Below the pieces are notes generated by a model. That model was not told where the DNA came from, did no database searches, and worked only from the letters and a program-made list of their open reading frames with translations. The position numbers and the translations under genes are program-made. 6,465 nt of DNA from Nitratifractor sp. (GTDB taxonomy: Bacteria; Campylobacterota; Campylobacteria; Campylobacterales; Sulfurovaceae), in assembly GCA_015490055.1 (NCBI GenBank), contig WFYP01000027.1, positions 1-6,465 on the forward strand, in the 5' to 3' direction. This document shows positions 1 through 6,022 of the stretch, in pieces (the first letter of the stretch is position 1; every line of letters begins with the position of its first letter).

Positions 1-587
1 CATTTTATTATGTCTAGTAACCAACCCTTAGATTGTAAATTTGTTGTTTGCTTTAAAAAAATAGTTTTATTCCAAGAATCTAATACTTTATCTTTATTCT
101 CTGGTTTTCCATTCTTTATATAAAATATTTTACCGTTTTGAGGTATAGATTCAAGCAGGATATTACAACCTACCCAGCCAGCTCTTCTTGCTGTTGGAGA
201 TAGAGGCTTTCGTTTTTCTATAATTTCTGGTACAAAAAAATGTTTTGGGATAACAATAAAATTAGTTACATCTAAACTATTTTTATCATAGTTCAAAAAG
301 AAAAAATTTGGATTTGAATTACTTTGTAGTCTTTCTATCATTGTTGAGTATGCACCATCAACTATCTTTTTACCAATTTTATCTTTTTTACTTTTAAGTT
401 CATAATCTTCATTACATTTAGAGCAGTAAAAATCAGCAACAGGTCTATTGTTTTCATATTCTGTAATTGAACATCCGCAATTAGGACAAAATATATGTTT
501 ATTCACCCAGTTTTCTGTTAAAACTCTTATCTTTTGAGAATTGCTTGTATATTTTTCTGAAATTGCTGAATATAAATTTAGACTCAT
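1..587 (-). CDS. DpnI-family methyl-directed (Gm6ATC) restriction endonuclease, 3' end outside window
   Basis: Reading from the ATG at 587 gives 195 residues with no stop before the window edge. The product matches DpnI, the type IIM enzyme that cleaves GATC only when adenine is N6-methylated. Seen here: NSQK near residue 16 and LTENWV at 23-28; a zinc finger with C34/C37 and C55/C58; ENNRPVADFYC at 45-55; and the PD-(D/E)XK residues D52, E63 and K65, corresponding to D53/E64/K66 of DpnI. Further conserved blocks are DGAY at 77, NPNFFFL at 92 and PTARRAGWVGCNI near 139. DpnI is about 254 residues, so the missing part should be most of the winged-helix domain that also reads methyl-GATC. No methyltransferase gene is visible, as expected for an enzyme that spares unmethylated host DNA. 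No good Shine-Dalgarno sequence precedes the ATG. GC is about 27%, but the MCE/lipoprotein genes here look similarly AT-rich, so composition alone does not prove transfer. Family assignment is from memory of DpnI; activity is inferred. Confidence 0.95.
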   Translation of the reverse strand, partial: MSLNLYSAISEKYTSNSQKIRVLTENWVNKHIFCPNCGCSITEYENNRPVADFYCSKCNEDYELKSKKDKIGKKIVDGAYSTMIERLQSNSNPNFFFLNYDKNSLDVTNFIVIPKHFFVPEIIEKRKPLSPTARRAGWVGCNILLESIPQNGKIFYIKNGKPENKDKVLDSWNKTIFLKQTTNLQSKGWLLDIIK

Positions 588-623
588 TATACTACTTAGA
601 ACGAATATTTTTAACGGAAGTTA

Positions 624-629
624 TTTATA
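624..629 (-). promoter_or_regulatory. possible -10 box for the DpnI-like gene
   Basis: On the minus strand TATAAA lies about 36 bases before the ATG at 587, inside AGTATAAATAA, which would give a leader of roughly 30 nt. No convincing -35 box is seen, which is usual for Campylobacterota sigma-70 promoters. The region is so AT-rich that chance matches are likely. Confidence 0.3.
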
Positions 630-670
630 CTATTTTACCCAATTAAGAATTTATTTACGGTGAAATTTAG

Positions 671-723
671 ATTTAGAATAAAATTATGATATGTAAAAAG
701 GAGTGATTAAAATTTAGAATAAA
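671..723. repeat. 12-bp direct repeat ATTTAGAATAAA (671-682 and 712-723)
   Basis: Two exact copies of ATTTAGAATAAA lie 41 bp apart in the gap between rpmA and the DpnI-like gene. The right copy runs into the left arm of the rpmA terminator. A third partial copy (ATTTAGA) sits at 665-671. This could be a trace of the event that placed the DpnI-like gene here, or simply AT-rich chance; nothing else marks it as an attachment site. Confidence 0.5.
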
Positions 724-743
724 TCCGCATAGCTTGCGGATTT
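721..743 (-). terminator. intrinsic terminator after rpmA
   Basis: A perfect 9-bp inverted repeat, AAATCCGCA at 721-729 and TGCGGATTT at 735-743, with a 5-base loop, starts 6 bases after the rpmA stop codon. On the minus strand it is followed by TATTCTAAATTTT, an imperfect T-rich tail; on the plus strand the arm ends in TTTTAGCTTTT. It is the most GC-rich stem in any intergenic region here and would end the rplU-rpmA transcript and separate it from the DpnI-like gene. Confidence 0.75.
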
Positions 744-749
744 TAGCTT

Positions 750-1004
750 TTAAGCAGGTACTACAGAAACTCTTTTTTTGTTTCTTGTTTTGTTATCGAA
801 TTTAACTACACCTTCGATCATTGCGAAGATTGTATGGTCTTTTCCTATGCCTACACCAGCACCTGGAACTACTCTTGTTCCTCTTTGACGAATAATAATA
901 TTACCTGGAATAACTTTTTCTCCACCATATTTCTTAACACCTAGACGACGTCCAGCTGAGTCACGGTTGTTTTGGGTTGATCCTTGACCTTTCTTATGTG
1001 CCAT
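750..1004 (-). CDS. rpmA: 50S ribosomal protein L27 (bL27)
   Basis: This is an 84-residue bL27, the usual length, and a component of the large ribosomal subunit whose N-terminal tail reaches the peptidyl-transferase centre. The N-terminus AHKKGQGSTQNNRDS follows the initiator methionine directly, so it lacks the cleaved leader seen in Firmicutes L27. The conserved blocks RLGVKKYGGE, GNIIIRQRGT and GKDHTIFA are all present. The ATG at 1004 has a strong Shine-Dalgarno sequence (AAGGAGA) whose first bases overlap the TAA stop of rplU, only 9 nt upstream, so the pair is translated together. A terminator follows at 721-743. Both GATC sites found in the whole window (816 and 979) lie in this gene. 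Confidence 0.98.
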   Translation of the reverse strand: MAHKKGQGSTQNNRDSAGRRLGVKKYGGEKVIPGNIIIRQRGTRVVPGAGVGIGKDHTIFAMIEGVVKFDNKTRNKKRVSVVPA

Positions 1005-1013
1005 ATCTTCTCC

Positions 1014-1319
1014 TTATGCGATTGATGTAATTCTAACTCTTGTGAAGTCTCTTCTAAAGCCTCTTTTTACTTTTGAGTCTTTTCTTCTTCTCTTCTTGAA
1101 AGTGATAACTTTTTTATCTCTTCCTTCGTTGATTACTTCACCTTTAACTACTGCACCCTCTACTAATGGTGTACCTACTTTTAATTCACCATTGTCTAAT
1201 GCTAGAACCTCTTTAAATTCAACTTCTGCTTTTGGCTCTAAGTTCATTTTGTCAAAACAGATAATATCACCCTCTTGAACTTTAAACTGTTGTCCACTTG
1301 CTTTAATAATTGCGTACAT
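1014..1319 (-). CDS. rplU: 50S ribosomal protein L21 (bL21)
   Basis: This 101-residue bL21 is full length. It begins MYAIIKASGQQFKVQEGD, the typical N-terminal beta-barrel sequence, and ends with the basic rRNA-binding tail KRRRKDSKVKRGFRRDFTRVRI. The GFRR form in the tail differs from the GHRQ of gamma-proteobacteria and is, from memory, usual in Campylobacterota. L21 binds 23S rRNA early in large-subunit assembly. The start at 1319 is supported by AAAAGGG about 6-9 bases upstream. It leads the two-gene rplU-rpmA unit and has its own 160-bp upstream region with a probable promoter. That leader also contains a very small palindrome (TTACTGCCGTAA, 1355-1366); I have no evidence that it regulates. 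Confidence 0.98.
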   Translation of the reverse strand: MYAIIKASGQQFKVQEGDIICFDKMNLEPKAEVEFKEVLALDNGELKVGTPLVEGAVVKGEVINEGRDKKVITFKKRRRKDSKVKRGFRRDFTRVRITSIA

Positions 1320-1381
1320 TCTATACCCTTTTAAATCTCGTGCTAATTCATTTATTACTGCCGTAACATAATAAGTGCGGA

Positions 1382-1387
1382 AGTATA
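1382..1387 (-). promoter_or_regulatory. probable -10 box of the rplU-rpmA operon
   Basis: TATACT on the minus strand (within GAGATATACTTCC) would place the transcription start near 1375 and give a leader of about 55 nt before the rplU ATG. Upstream lies a run of eight T (1412-1419) and AT-rich DNA rather than a -35 box, as is common in Campylobacterota. A perfect TTGACA at 1438-1443 is too far away, about 50 bases, to pair with it. Confidence 0.5.
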
Positions 1388-1411
1388 TCTCAACTTAGTT
1401 TAAAATTATTT

Positions 1412-1436
1412 AAAAAAAACTCTTATTTGTTAAGAA
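1412..1436 (-). terminator. weak possible terminator after rlmB
   Basis: On the minus strand, about 44 bases beyond the rlmB stop, TCTTA and TAAGA can pair around a 5-base ACAAA loop, followed by G and eight T. The stem is only 5-6 bp and AT-rich, so it may not terminate; the T-run could equally be part of the rplU promoter. Confidence 0.3.
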
Positions 1437-1479
1437 TTGTCAAATAATTGTAAACTTTTCTCTTAATATTAATAAATAT

Positions 1480-2205
1480 TTAGAAACTTAGTGCTATTAA
1501 ACTTGCCGTAATAGCTACATTTAAAGACTCAACACCTCTATTCATTGGTATCTTTACTCTCTGATTAGCTATGCTATTTATCTCTTTGCTAACACCCCTA
1601 CTCTCATTTCCTAACACATATATAGATTTTTTAGGAGCTTTTAACTCTTTTAGTGTGCTTTTTGCATTTAAATCTAGCGTGATTATTGAGGCATCAGTTA
1701 TTGCTAACTCTTTTAGTGTTCTGTATAGGCTAGTTGTTTGTAGTATTGGCATTTTAAATATTGTACCTACACTAGCTTTAATAGTAAGTGGAGATACTAG
1801 CGAAGCAGAACCTTTTTTTGGTATTATAATTGCATCTATATCGCCTGCTGTTGCTGAGCGGATAATCATACCTAAGTTTTGTGGATTCTCAATGCCATCA
1901 AGAGCGAGTATTTTATACTCTTGCATAGATTTTATAGCATCTAGGTTGGTAAAGTTATCTAGTACTATATCTAAAGCTACACCTTGGTCTTGTTTGCCAT
2001 TTTTAGATATTTGACTAAGTCGTTTTTTATCGTGATACTTTACTTCTATATCTCTGCTATTTGCTAAGCGAAGCATTTGCTCTAGCTTATCACTCTTTTT
2101 ATTGCTTTTAGAGAGATGCAAGGCGTATATTTTTAAAGAGTTATCTTGCAGAGCCTCTAGTACTGGGTTTCTGCCATAAATTGTAAGTAAGTTTTTTGGT
2201 AGCAT
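1480..2205 (-). CDS. rlmB: 23S rRNA (guanosine-2'-O)-methyltransferase RlmB, SpoU/TrmH family
   Basis: The 241-residue protein is a full-length SPOUT enzyme expected to 2'-O-methylate G2251 (E. coli numbering) in the P-loop of 23S rRNA, using SAM. The N-terminal 75 residues (IYGRNPVLEAL at 9-19) form the SpoU substrate-binding domain. The trefoil-knot catalytic domain shows all three family motifs: motif 1 NPQNLGMIIRSA at 107-118 with catalytic R116, motif 2 LGNESRG at 198-204, and motif 3 IPM...ESLNV at 219-230. The ATG at 2205 overlaps the stop of the upstream membrane-protein gene by one base (TAATG), indicating translational coupling; only a weak AGAGAT precedes it. It closes the prs-lepA unit. 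A TrmH-type tRNA methyltransferase is less likely, because length and N-terminal domain fit RlmB. Confidence 0.92.
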   Translation of the reverse strand: MLPKNLLTIYGRNPVLEALQDNSLKIYALHLSKSNKKSDKLEQMLRLANSRDIEVKYHDKKRLSQISKNGKQDQGVALDIVLDNFTNLDAIKSMQEYKILALDGIENPQNLGMIIRSATAGDIDAIIIPKKGSASLVSPLTIKASVGTIFKMPILQTTSLYRTLKELAITDASIITLDLNAKSTLKELKAPKKSIYVLGNESRGVSKEINSIANQRVKIPMNRGVESLNVAITASLIALSF

Positions 2206-2660
2206 TAAAGTATATCTCTAAGCACAATAGCATAGTGCATTACAAATAAGTTTAGAAAAAATATTAACATAGATGAACCACGAGAGAAGAAATTTTCTAG
2301 CTTTGTTCTCTCTTTGCCATTTGTTTTATATGCAATTACAAAATGTAAAATTGTAGCTACTGTTAATATTGCAACTAAAATTGCTTTTTTGGTTATTGCA
2401 TCAGAAATTTTAGAACCATTTGGGTGCATTAAGACTTCAAATAAGTTATAATATCCACCTAAATAGAAGCCTGATATTAAAAGTGCTACAAGGGCAACAA
2501 CTTCAAACCAACCAAATATTGGTCCTATATGCGGATAAACCTCTTGCTGTGCTTTTTTATCTCTTAAAGTTATGCCTAAAACAAACATAAATACAGAACC
2601 ACCAATCCAAGATATTGCCATAATAAGGTGGATATGAAACATTACTTCTTTTATAAACAA
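2205..2660 (-). CDS. CopD-like four-helix integral membrane protein
   Basis: This 151-residue inner-membrane protein has no assigned function. Four hydrophobic segments lie near residues 8-30, 50-72, 90-110 and 128-147. The first helix carries FHIHLIMAISWIGG, resembling the His-plus-WxGG opening of CopD/HemJ-type membrane proteins. Histidines at 9, 11, 44, 79, 106 and 142 could bind haem or copper, but this is not shown. The start is a TTG at 2660, preceded by AAAGGG with a 5-base gap; an in-frame ATG at 2642 would remove six residues but has a poorly placed ribosome site. The gene begins 9 nt after lepA and overlaps rlmB by one base, so it is co-expressed with translation genes, although nothing in the protein suggests a ribosomal role. 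I am fairly sure it is real and unsure of its family. Confidence 0.85.
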   Translation of the reverse strand: MFIKEVMFHIHLIMAISWIGGSVFMFVLGITLRDKKAQQEVYPHIGPIFGWFEVVALVALLISGFYLGGYYNLFEVLMHPNGSKISDAITKKAILVAILTVATILHFVIAYKTNGKERTKLENFFSRGSSMLIFFLNLFVMHYAIVLRDIL

Positions 2661-2665
2661 ATGTG

Positions 2666-2671
2666 CCCTTT
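2666..2671 (-). promoter_or_regulatory. ribosome-binding site that decides a TTG start
   Basis: AAAGGG lies 5 bases before TTG at 2660 and overlaps the lepA stop codon (TAAAGGG). It is 23 bases from the downstream ATG at 2642, too far to serve it, so the TTG start is preferred. Confidence 0.65.
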
Positions 2672-4481
2672 AACTATCTATTTTTAATACTGCCATAAAT
2701 GCCTCTTGTGGTACATTTACTTTACCTATTGCTTTCATTCTCTTCTTACCAGCTTTTTGCTTCTCTAATAGCTTTCTTTTTCTTGTAATATCACCACCAT
2801 AACACTTAGCAGTAACATTTTTACCCATAGATTTAACATTGCTTCTTGCAATTACATTATTTCCGATACTTGCTTGAATTGCAACTTCAAAAAGTTGGCG
2901 TGGAATTAACTCTTTTAACTGGTTTACAAAGGCTAAACCTCTTGTTCTTGCCTTCTCTTGTGGCACAATAATACTAAGTGCATCTACAACTTCGCCTGCT
3001 ACTCTAATATCTAGCTTAACTAAATCGCCCTCTCTAAAGCCTATTGGTTCGTAGTCGAAACTTGCATAACCTTTTGTTGTGCTTTTTAGCTTGTCGTAAA
3101 AGTCCATAACGATTTCGTTCATTGGTATATCATACTCTAAAAGGACTCTATTTTCGTTTAGATAATCCATCTTTATTTGAATACCGCGTCTATCGTTAAG
3201 CAGTTTTATCAAGTTGCCTACAAATTCGTTTGGTGTTAAGATTGTTGCTTTTACATATGGCTCGAAAATTGTATCTATTTTAGATGGGTCTGGTAATTCA
3301 CTTGGGTTTTGTACTACTACCTTTTCGCCATCTGTTTGTAAAACTTCGTAAACAACGGTTGGGGCTGTTGCTATTAAGTCTAAGTTAAACTCTCGCTCTA
3401 ATCGCTCTTTTACAACTTCCATATGTAGCATACCTAAGAAACCTACCCTAAATCCACTACCAAGTGCAAGTGAACTCTCTGGCTCGAAAGCTAGAGCTGA
3501 ATCGTTTAGTTTTAATTTATTTAGAGCATCTCTTAAATCTTCAAACTTATCGGTCTCTATTGGATAGATTCCTGCAAATACAAATGGCTTAGCTGGCTCA
3601 AAGCCGGGAATTGGCTCGGCTGTTGGTTTTTTGGCATCGGTAATTGTATCACCAACCTTTAGCCCCTCTACAGTCTTTAAGCCCATTACTACAATTCCAA
3701 TTTCGCCTGTGTTTATCTCGGTTGTTTTAATTGGTGCTATTGGATTTGGGTACATTAAATCAAGAACTTGATGCTCCTCTTTTGTGCCCATTATCTTAAC
3801 CATCTGCCCTTTAGAAATTTTTCCATCAAATACTCTAACAAGAGCAAGTGCACCTAAGTAGTTATCGAACCAGCTATCGTAAATAATAGCTTTTGTTGGT
3901 GCATTTTCGTCGCCTTGTGGGGCAGGGATTTTCTCGACTATTGTATCTATTAACTCTTTTACACCTTGCCCTGTTTTTGCTGATACTAAATTATGTTCTG
4001 TGCAATCTAATCCGATAGCCTCTTCTACTTCTGTTAAAACTCTATCTGGGTCTGCACTTGGCAAATCTATTTTGTTTACAACTGGCAGAAGCTCTAAATC
4101 ATTCTCCATTGCGATATATACATTGGCAATAGTTTGTGCCTCTACACCCTGTGCAGCATCTACTATAAGCAGAGCACCCTCACTAGAGGCAAGCGAACGG
4201 CTAACTTCGTAACTAAAATCAACATGACCTGGAGTGTCTATTAAGTTTAGGATATATACTTCATCATCTTTTATATATGTTAGCCTAACACTTTGAGCTT
4301 TAATTGTTATTCCACGCTCTTTTTCAATATCCATTGTATCCATAACTTGTGCACTCATTTTTCTATCACTCACAGCACCACACTCTTGAATAATTCTATC
4401 TGCAAGTGTAGATTTGCCGTGGTCTATGTGTGCAATTATCGAAAAGTTTCTAATATTTGCCTGTGGAATCTTTTTTGCCAT
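2670..4481 (-). CDS. lepA: Elongation factor 4 (LepA), ribosome-associated GTPase
   Basis: The product is 603 residues, the normal LepA size, and full length. GTPase motifs are intact: G1 AHIDHGKST at 17-25, G2 RGITIK at 56-61, G3 DTPGH at 82-86, G4 NKID at 136-139 and G5 SAK at 167-169. EF-G-like domains II, III and V follow, and then the LepA-specific C-terminal domain with KCYGGDITRKRKLLEKQK and the basic GKKRMKAIGKVNVPQEAF end. LepA binds the ribosome and acts in translation initiation, 30S biogenesis and back-translocation under ionic stress. The ATG at 4481 has TAAGG about 7 bases upstream, overlapping the prs stop; the gap is 9 nt. The absence of the EF-G domain IV and the presence of the C-terminal domain separate it from EF-G, BipA and TetO. 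Confidence 0.98.
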   Translation of the reverse strand: MAKKIPQANIRNFSIIAHIDHGKSTLADRIIQECGAVSDRKMSAQVMDTMDIEKERGITIKAQSVRLTYIKDDEVYILNLIDTPGHVDFSYEVSRSLASSEGALLIVDAAQGVEAQTIANVYIAMENDLELLPVVNKIDLPSADPDRVLTEVEEAIGLDCTEHNLVSAKTGQGVKELIDTIVEKIPAPQGDENAPTKAIIYDSWFDNYLGALALVRVFDGKISKGQMVKIMGTKEEHQVLDLMYPNPIAPIKTTEINTGEIGIVVMGLKTVEGLKVGDTITDAKKPTAEPIPGFEPAKPFVFAGIYPIETDKFEDLRDALNKLKLNDSALAFEPESSLALGSGFRVGFLGMLHMEVVKERLEREFNLDLIATAPTVVYEVLQTDGEKVVVQNPSELPDPSKIDTIFEPYVKATILTPNEFVGNLIKLLNDRRGIQIKMDYLNENRVLLEYDIPMNEIVMDFYDKLKSTTKGYASFDYEPIGFREGDLVKLDIRVAGEVVDALSIIVPQEKARTRGLAFVNQLKELIPRQLFEVAIQASIGNNVIARSNVKSMGKNVTAKCYGGDITRKRKLLEKQKAGKKRMKAIGKVNVPQEAFMAVLKIDS

Positions 4482-4490
4482 TAACTAACC

Positions 4491-5423
4491 TTACATATCA
4501 AAAAGCGAATTTACGCTTTCGTTATTGTTTATTCTTCTAATCACTTCGCCTAAAAGTTTTGCAGTACTTAATACTTTAATATGAGAAGACTCTTTTTTAA
4601 GTGGAATTGTGTTTGATACTACTAGCTCATCTATTGCTCCACTCTCTATTCTATCAAATGCTGGACCAGAAAGAACTGGGTGAGTACAACAAGCCATTAC
4701 AGAAGTTGCTCCTAAATCTTTAAGTGCTTTAGCACCTTTTACCATTGTTCCTGCTGTATCTACCATATCATCGATTAATATAACATCTTTACCCTCTACA
4801 CTACCGATTACATTCATAACCTCAGCTTCGTTTGCTTTCTCACGTCGTTTATCTACAATAACCATATCTAAACCTAATTTTTCGGCAAAATATCTAGCTC
4901 TTGCAACACCGCCAATATCTGGAGATGCAATAATTGGGTTTTTAAGATTTTTCTCTTTTATATAGTCTAAAAATAGGTTTGCACCATAAAGGTTATCTAC
5001 TGGGATACTAAAGAAACCTTGGATTTGAGCTGCATGCAAATCTACAGTAACAACTCTTGTAACACCAGCAGTCTCTAGCATATCTGCTACTAATTTTGCA
5101 GATATTGGCACTCTAGGAGCTGCTTTTCTATCTTGTCTTGCATATCCATAGTAAGGGATAACTGCTGTAATAGATTTAGCAGATGAACGCTTAAGAGCAT
5201 CAACCATAATTAAAAGCTCCATTAAGTTTGCATTTGCAGGTGCAGAAGTTGGCTGAACTATATATACATCTTTTCCACGAACCGACTCGGCAATTTGAAT
5301 ATTTATCTCGCCATCAGAAAATCTATTTATTGTAGCTTTTGATACTGGTACATCTAAATATTTAGAAATCTCTTCTGTTAATTCTGGGTTTGCAGTTCCT
5401 GAGAAAATCATATAATGACTCAT
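4491..5423 (-). CDS. prs: Ribose-phosphate pyrophosphokinase (PRPP synthetase, class I)
   Basis: This 310-residue cytoplasmic enzyme converts ribose 5-phosphate and ATP to PRPP and AMP, feeding purine, pyrimidine, NAD, histidine and tryptophan synthesis. Visible signatures are FSDGE at 35-39, the ATP-binding YYGYARQDRK at 91-100, VDLHAAQIQGFF at 127-138 with catalytic H130, the flexible-loop DKRR at 191-194, and the PRPP/ribose-phosphate loop VILIDDMVDTAGT at 214-226. Length and motifs match class I, phosphate-activated enzymes. The ATG at 5423 has AAAAGG about 6 bases upstream. A 55-bp gap separates it from the lipoprotein gene, so it may have its own promoter, while lepA follows after 9 nt and is very probably co-transcribed. 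Confidence 0.98.
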   Translation of the reverse strand: MSHYMIFSGTANPELTEEISKYLDVPVSKATINRFSDGEINIQIAESVRGKDVYIVQPTSAPANANLMELLIMVDALKRSSAKSITAVIPYYGYARQDRKAAPRVPISAKLVADMLETAGVTRVVTVDLHAAQIQGFFSIPVDNLYGANLFLDYIKEKNLKNPIIASPDIGGVARARYFAEKLGLDMVIVDKRREKANEAEVMNVIGSVEGKDVILIDDMVDTAGTMVKGAKALKDLGATSVMACCTHPVLSGPAFDRIESGAIDELVVSNTIPLKKESSHIKVLSTAKLLGEVIRRINNNESVNSLFDM

Positions 5424-5458
5424 TTTTAACCTTTTATTTAATTTATTTCTTTAATGGA

Positions 5459-5464
5459 ATGATA
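5459..5464 (-). promoter_or_regulatory. possible -10 box for prs-lepA-rlmB
   Basis: TATCAT on the minus strand, one mismatch from TATAAT and preceded by TTTTTAG, lies in the 55-bp gap before prs. A second candidate, TATAAA, is at 5473-5478. Either would give the prs unit independent transcription from the lipid-transport genes, but read-through from upstream is equally possible because no terminator hairpin is seen here. Confidence 0.3.
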
Positions 5465-5478
5465 CTAAAAAGTTTATA

Positions 5479-6021
5479 TTATCTAGCTATTTTTTGAGCT
5501 ATTTCTAGCACTACTTTATCAAATAACAGACTTAAACTTCTCATTATATCATCTACATTCTTATGTGCCTCTTTCTTATAACTAAAATTAGATGAACTTA
5601 TAATAGAACCTTGTGCACTCTTTATAAAATAGGTACCACTAAGATTAACTTCGTTATTACTATAGATAAAGTCATCTAAAACAATCTCAACAATATAACC
5701 TTTTTTACTATCTACATCCCAAGGATATAAAAATACATTTGGGTCGTTTAACAATTTTTTAAGTTTAACAATAGCCCTATTTGTAAATAATTTATCTGGC
5801 GATGTAGCAAAGTTAGCATTTAACTCTTCTAGTTTCATTCCATTTTTTATTAAGATTTTATCACTATTTAAGTAGCTTGGTAATTCTACTTTTTTTACTC
5901 CTATCTGTGTGTGTATAGTTGTTAAAGTGTGTGTTGATTCTTGTGGCAACAGATACATACTCTGTTTAGAGCTACATCCTACAAAAAATAGAGTTAATGT
6001 TATTAATAATGCTCTTCTCAT
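5479..6021 (-). CDS. ABC-type transport auxiliary lipoprotein (PqiC-like)
   Basis: From the ATG at 6021 this encodes 180 residues beginning with a lipoprotein signal: MRR, a hydrophobic stretch LLITLTLFFVG, and the lipidated Cys at 16, followed by SSKQ. The body resembles the ABC_trans_aux/PqiC family: YLLP at 23-26, GVKKVELPSYL at 41-51 and YIVEIVLDDF at 109-118. Such lipoproteins are anchored in the outer membrane and dock the periplasmic MCE protein of lipid-transport systems. A longer reading from TTG at 6033 is possible, but GGAGAA lies exactly where a ribosome site for the ATG should be, so the shorter form is chosen. It starts one base after the stop of the MCE-protein gene. The family call rests on remembered patterns and context. 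Confidence 0.82.
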   Translation of the reverse strand: MRRALLITLTLFFVGCSSKQSMYLLPQESTHTLTTIHTQIGVKKVELPSYLNSDKILIKNGMKLEELNANFATSPDKLFTNRAIVKLKKLLNDPNVFLYPWDVDSKKGYIVEIVLDDFIYSNNEVNLSGTYFIKSAQGSIISSSNFSYKKEAHKNVDDIMRSLSLLFDKVVLEIAQKIAR

Positions 6022-6022
6022 A

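Noticed and set aside
420..487. Reading the two CxxC pairs as a generic zinc ribbon or rubredoxin-like protein
   Set aside because: The flanking ENNRPVADFYC and ELKSKK and the rest of the sequence match DpnI over its whole catalytic domain, where this zinc finger is part of the fold.
1..587. Low GC (about 27%) of the DpnI-like gene as proof of horizontal transfer
   Set aside because: A sampled line of the native-looking lipoprotein gene is equally AT-rich, so composition does not separate it from its neighbours.
586..591. Perfect TATAAT on the minus strand at the DpnI-like start
   Set aside because: It overlaps the ATG itself, so transcription from it would begin inside the gene and miss the start codon.
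1042..1278. Plus-strand 78-residue ORF
   Set aside because: It lies wholly antisense to rplU, has low-complexity S/T/L-rich content and no ribosome site.
1571..2014. Plus-strand 147-residue ORF, hydrophobic
   Set aside because: It is antisense to rlmB, whose motifs are unambiguous; its hydrophobicity comes from reverse-complemented codons.
4000..4212. Plus-strand 70-residue ORF
   Set aside because: It is antisense to the GTPase domain of lepA and has no independent support.
4293..4484. Plus-strand 63-residue Cys-rich ORF
   Set aside because: It is antisense to the 5' end of lepA; the Cys and His residues are a by-product of the complementary codons.
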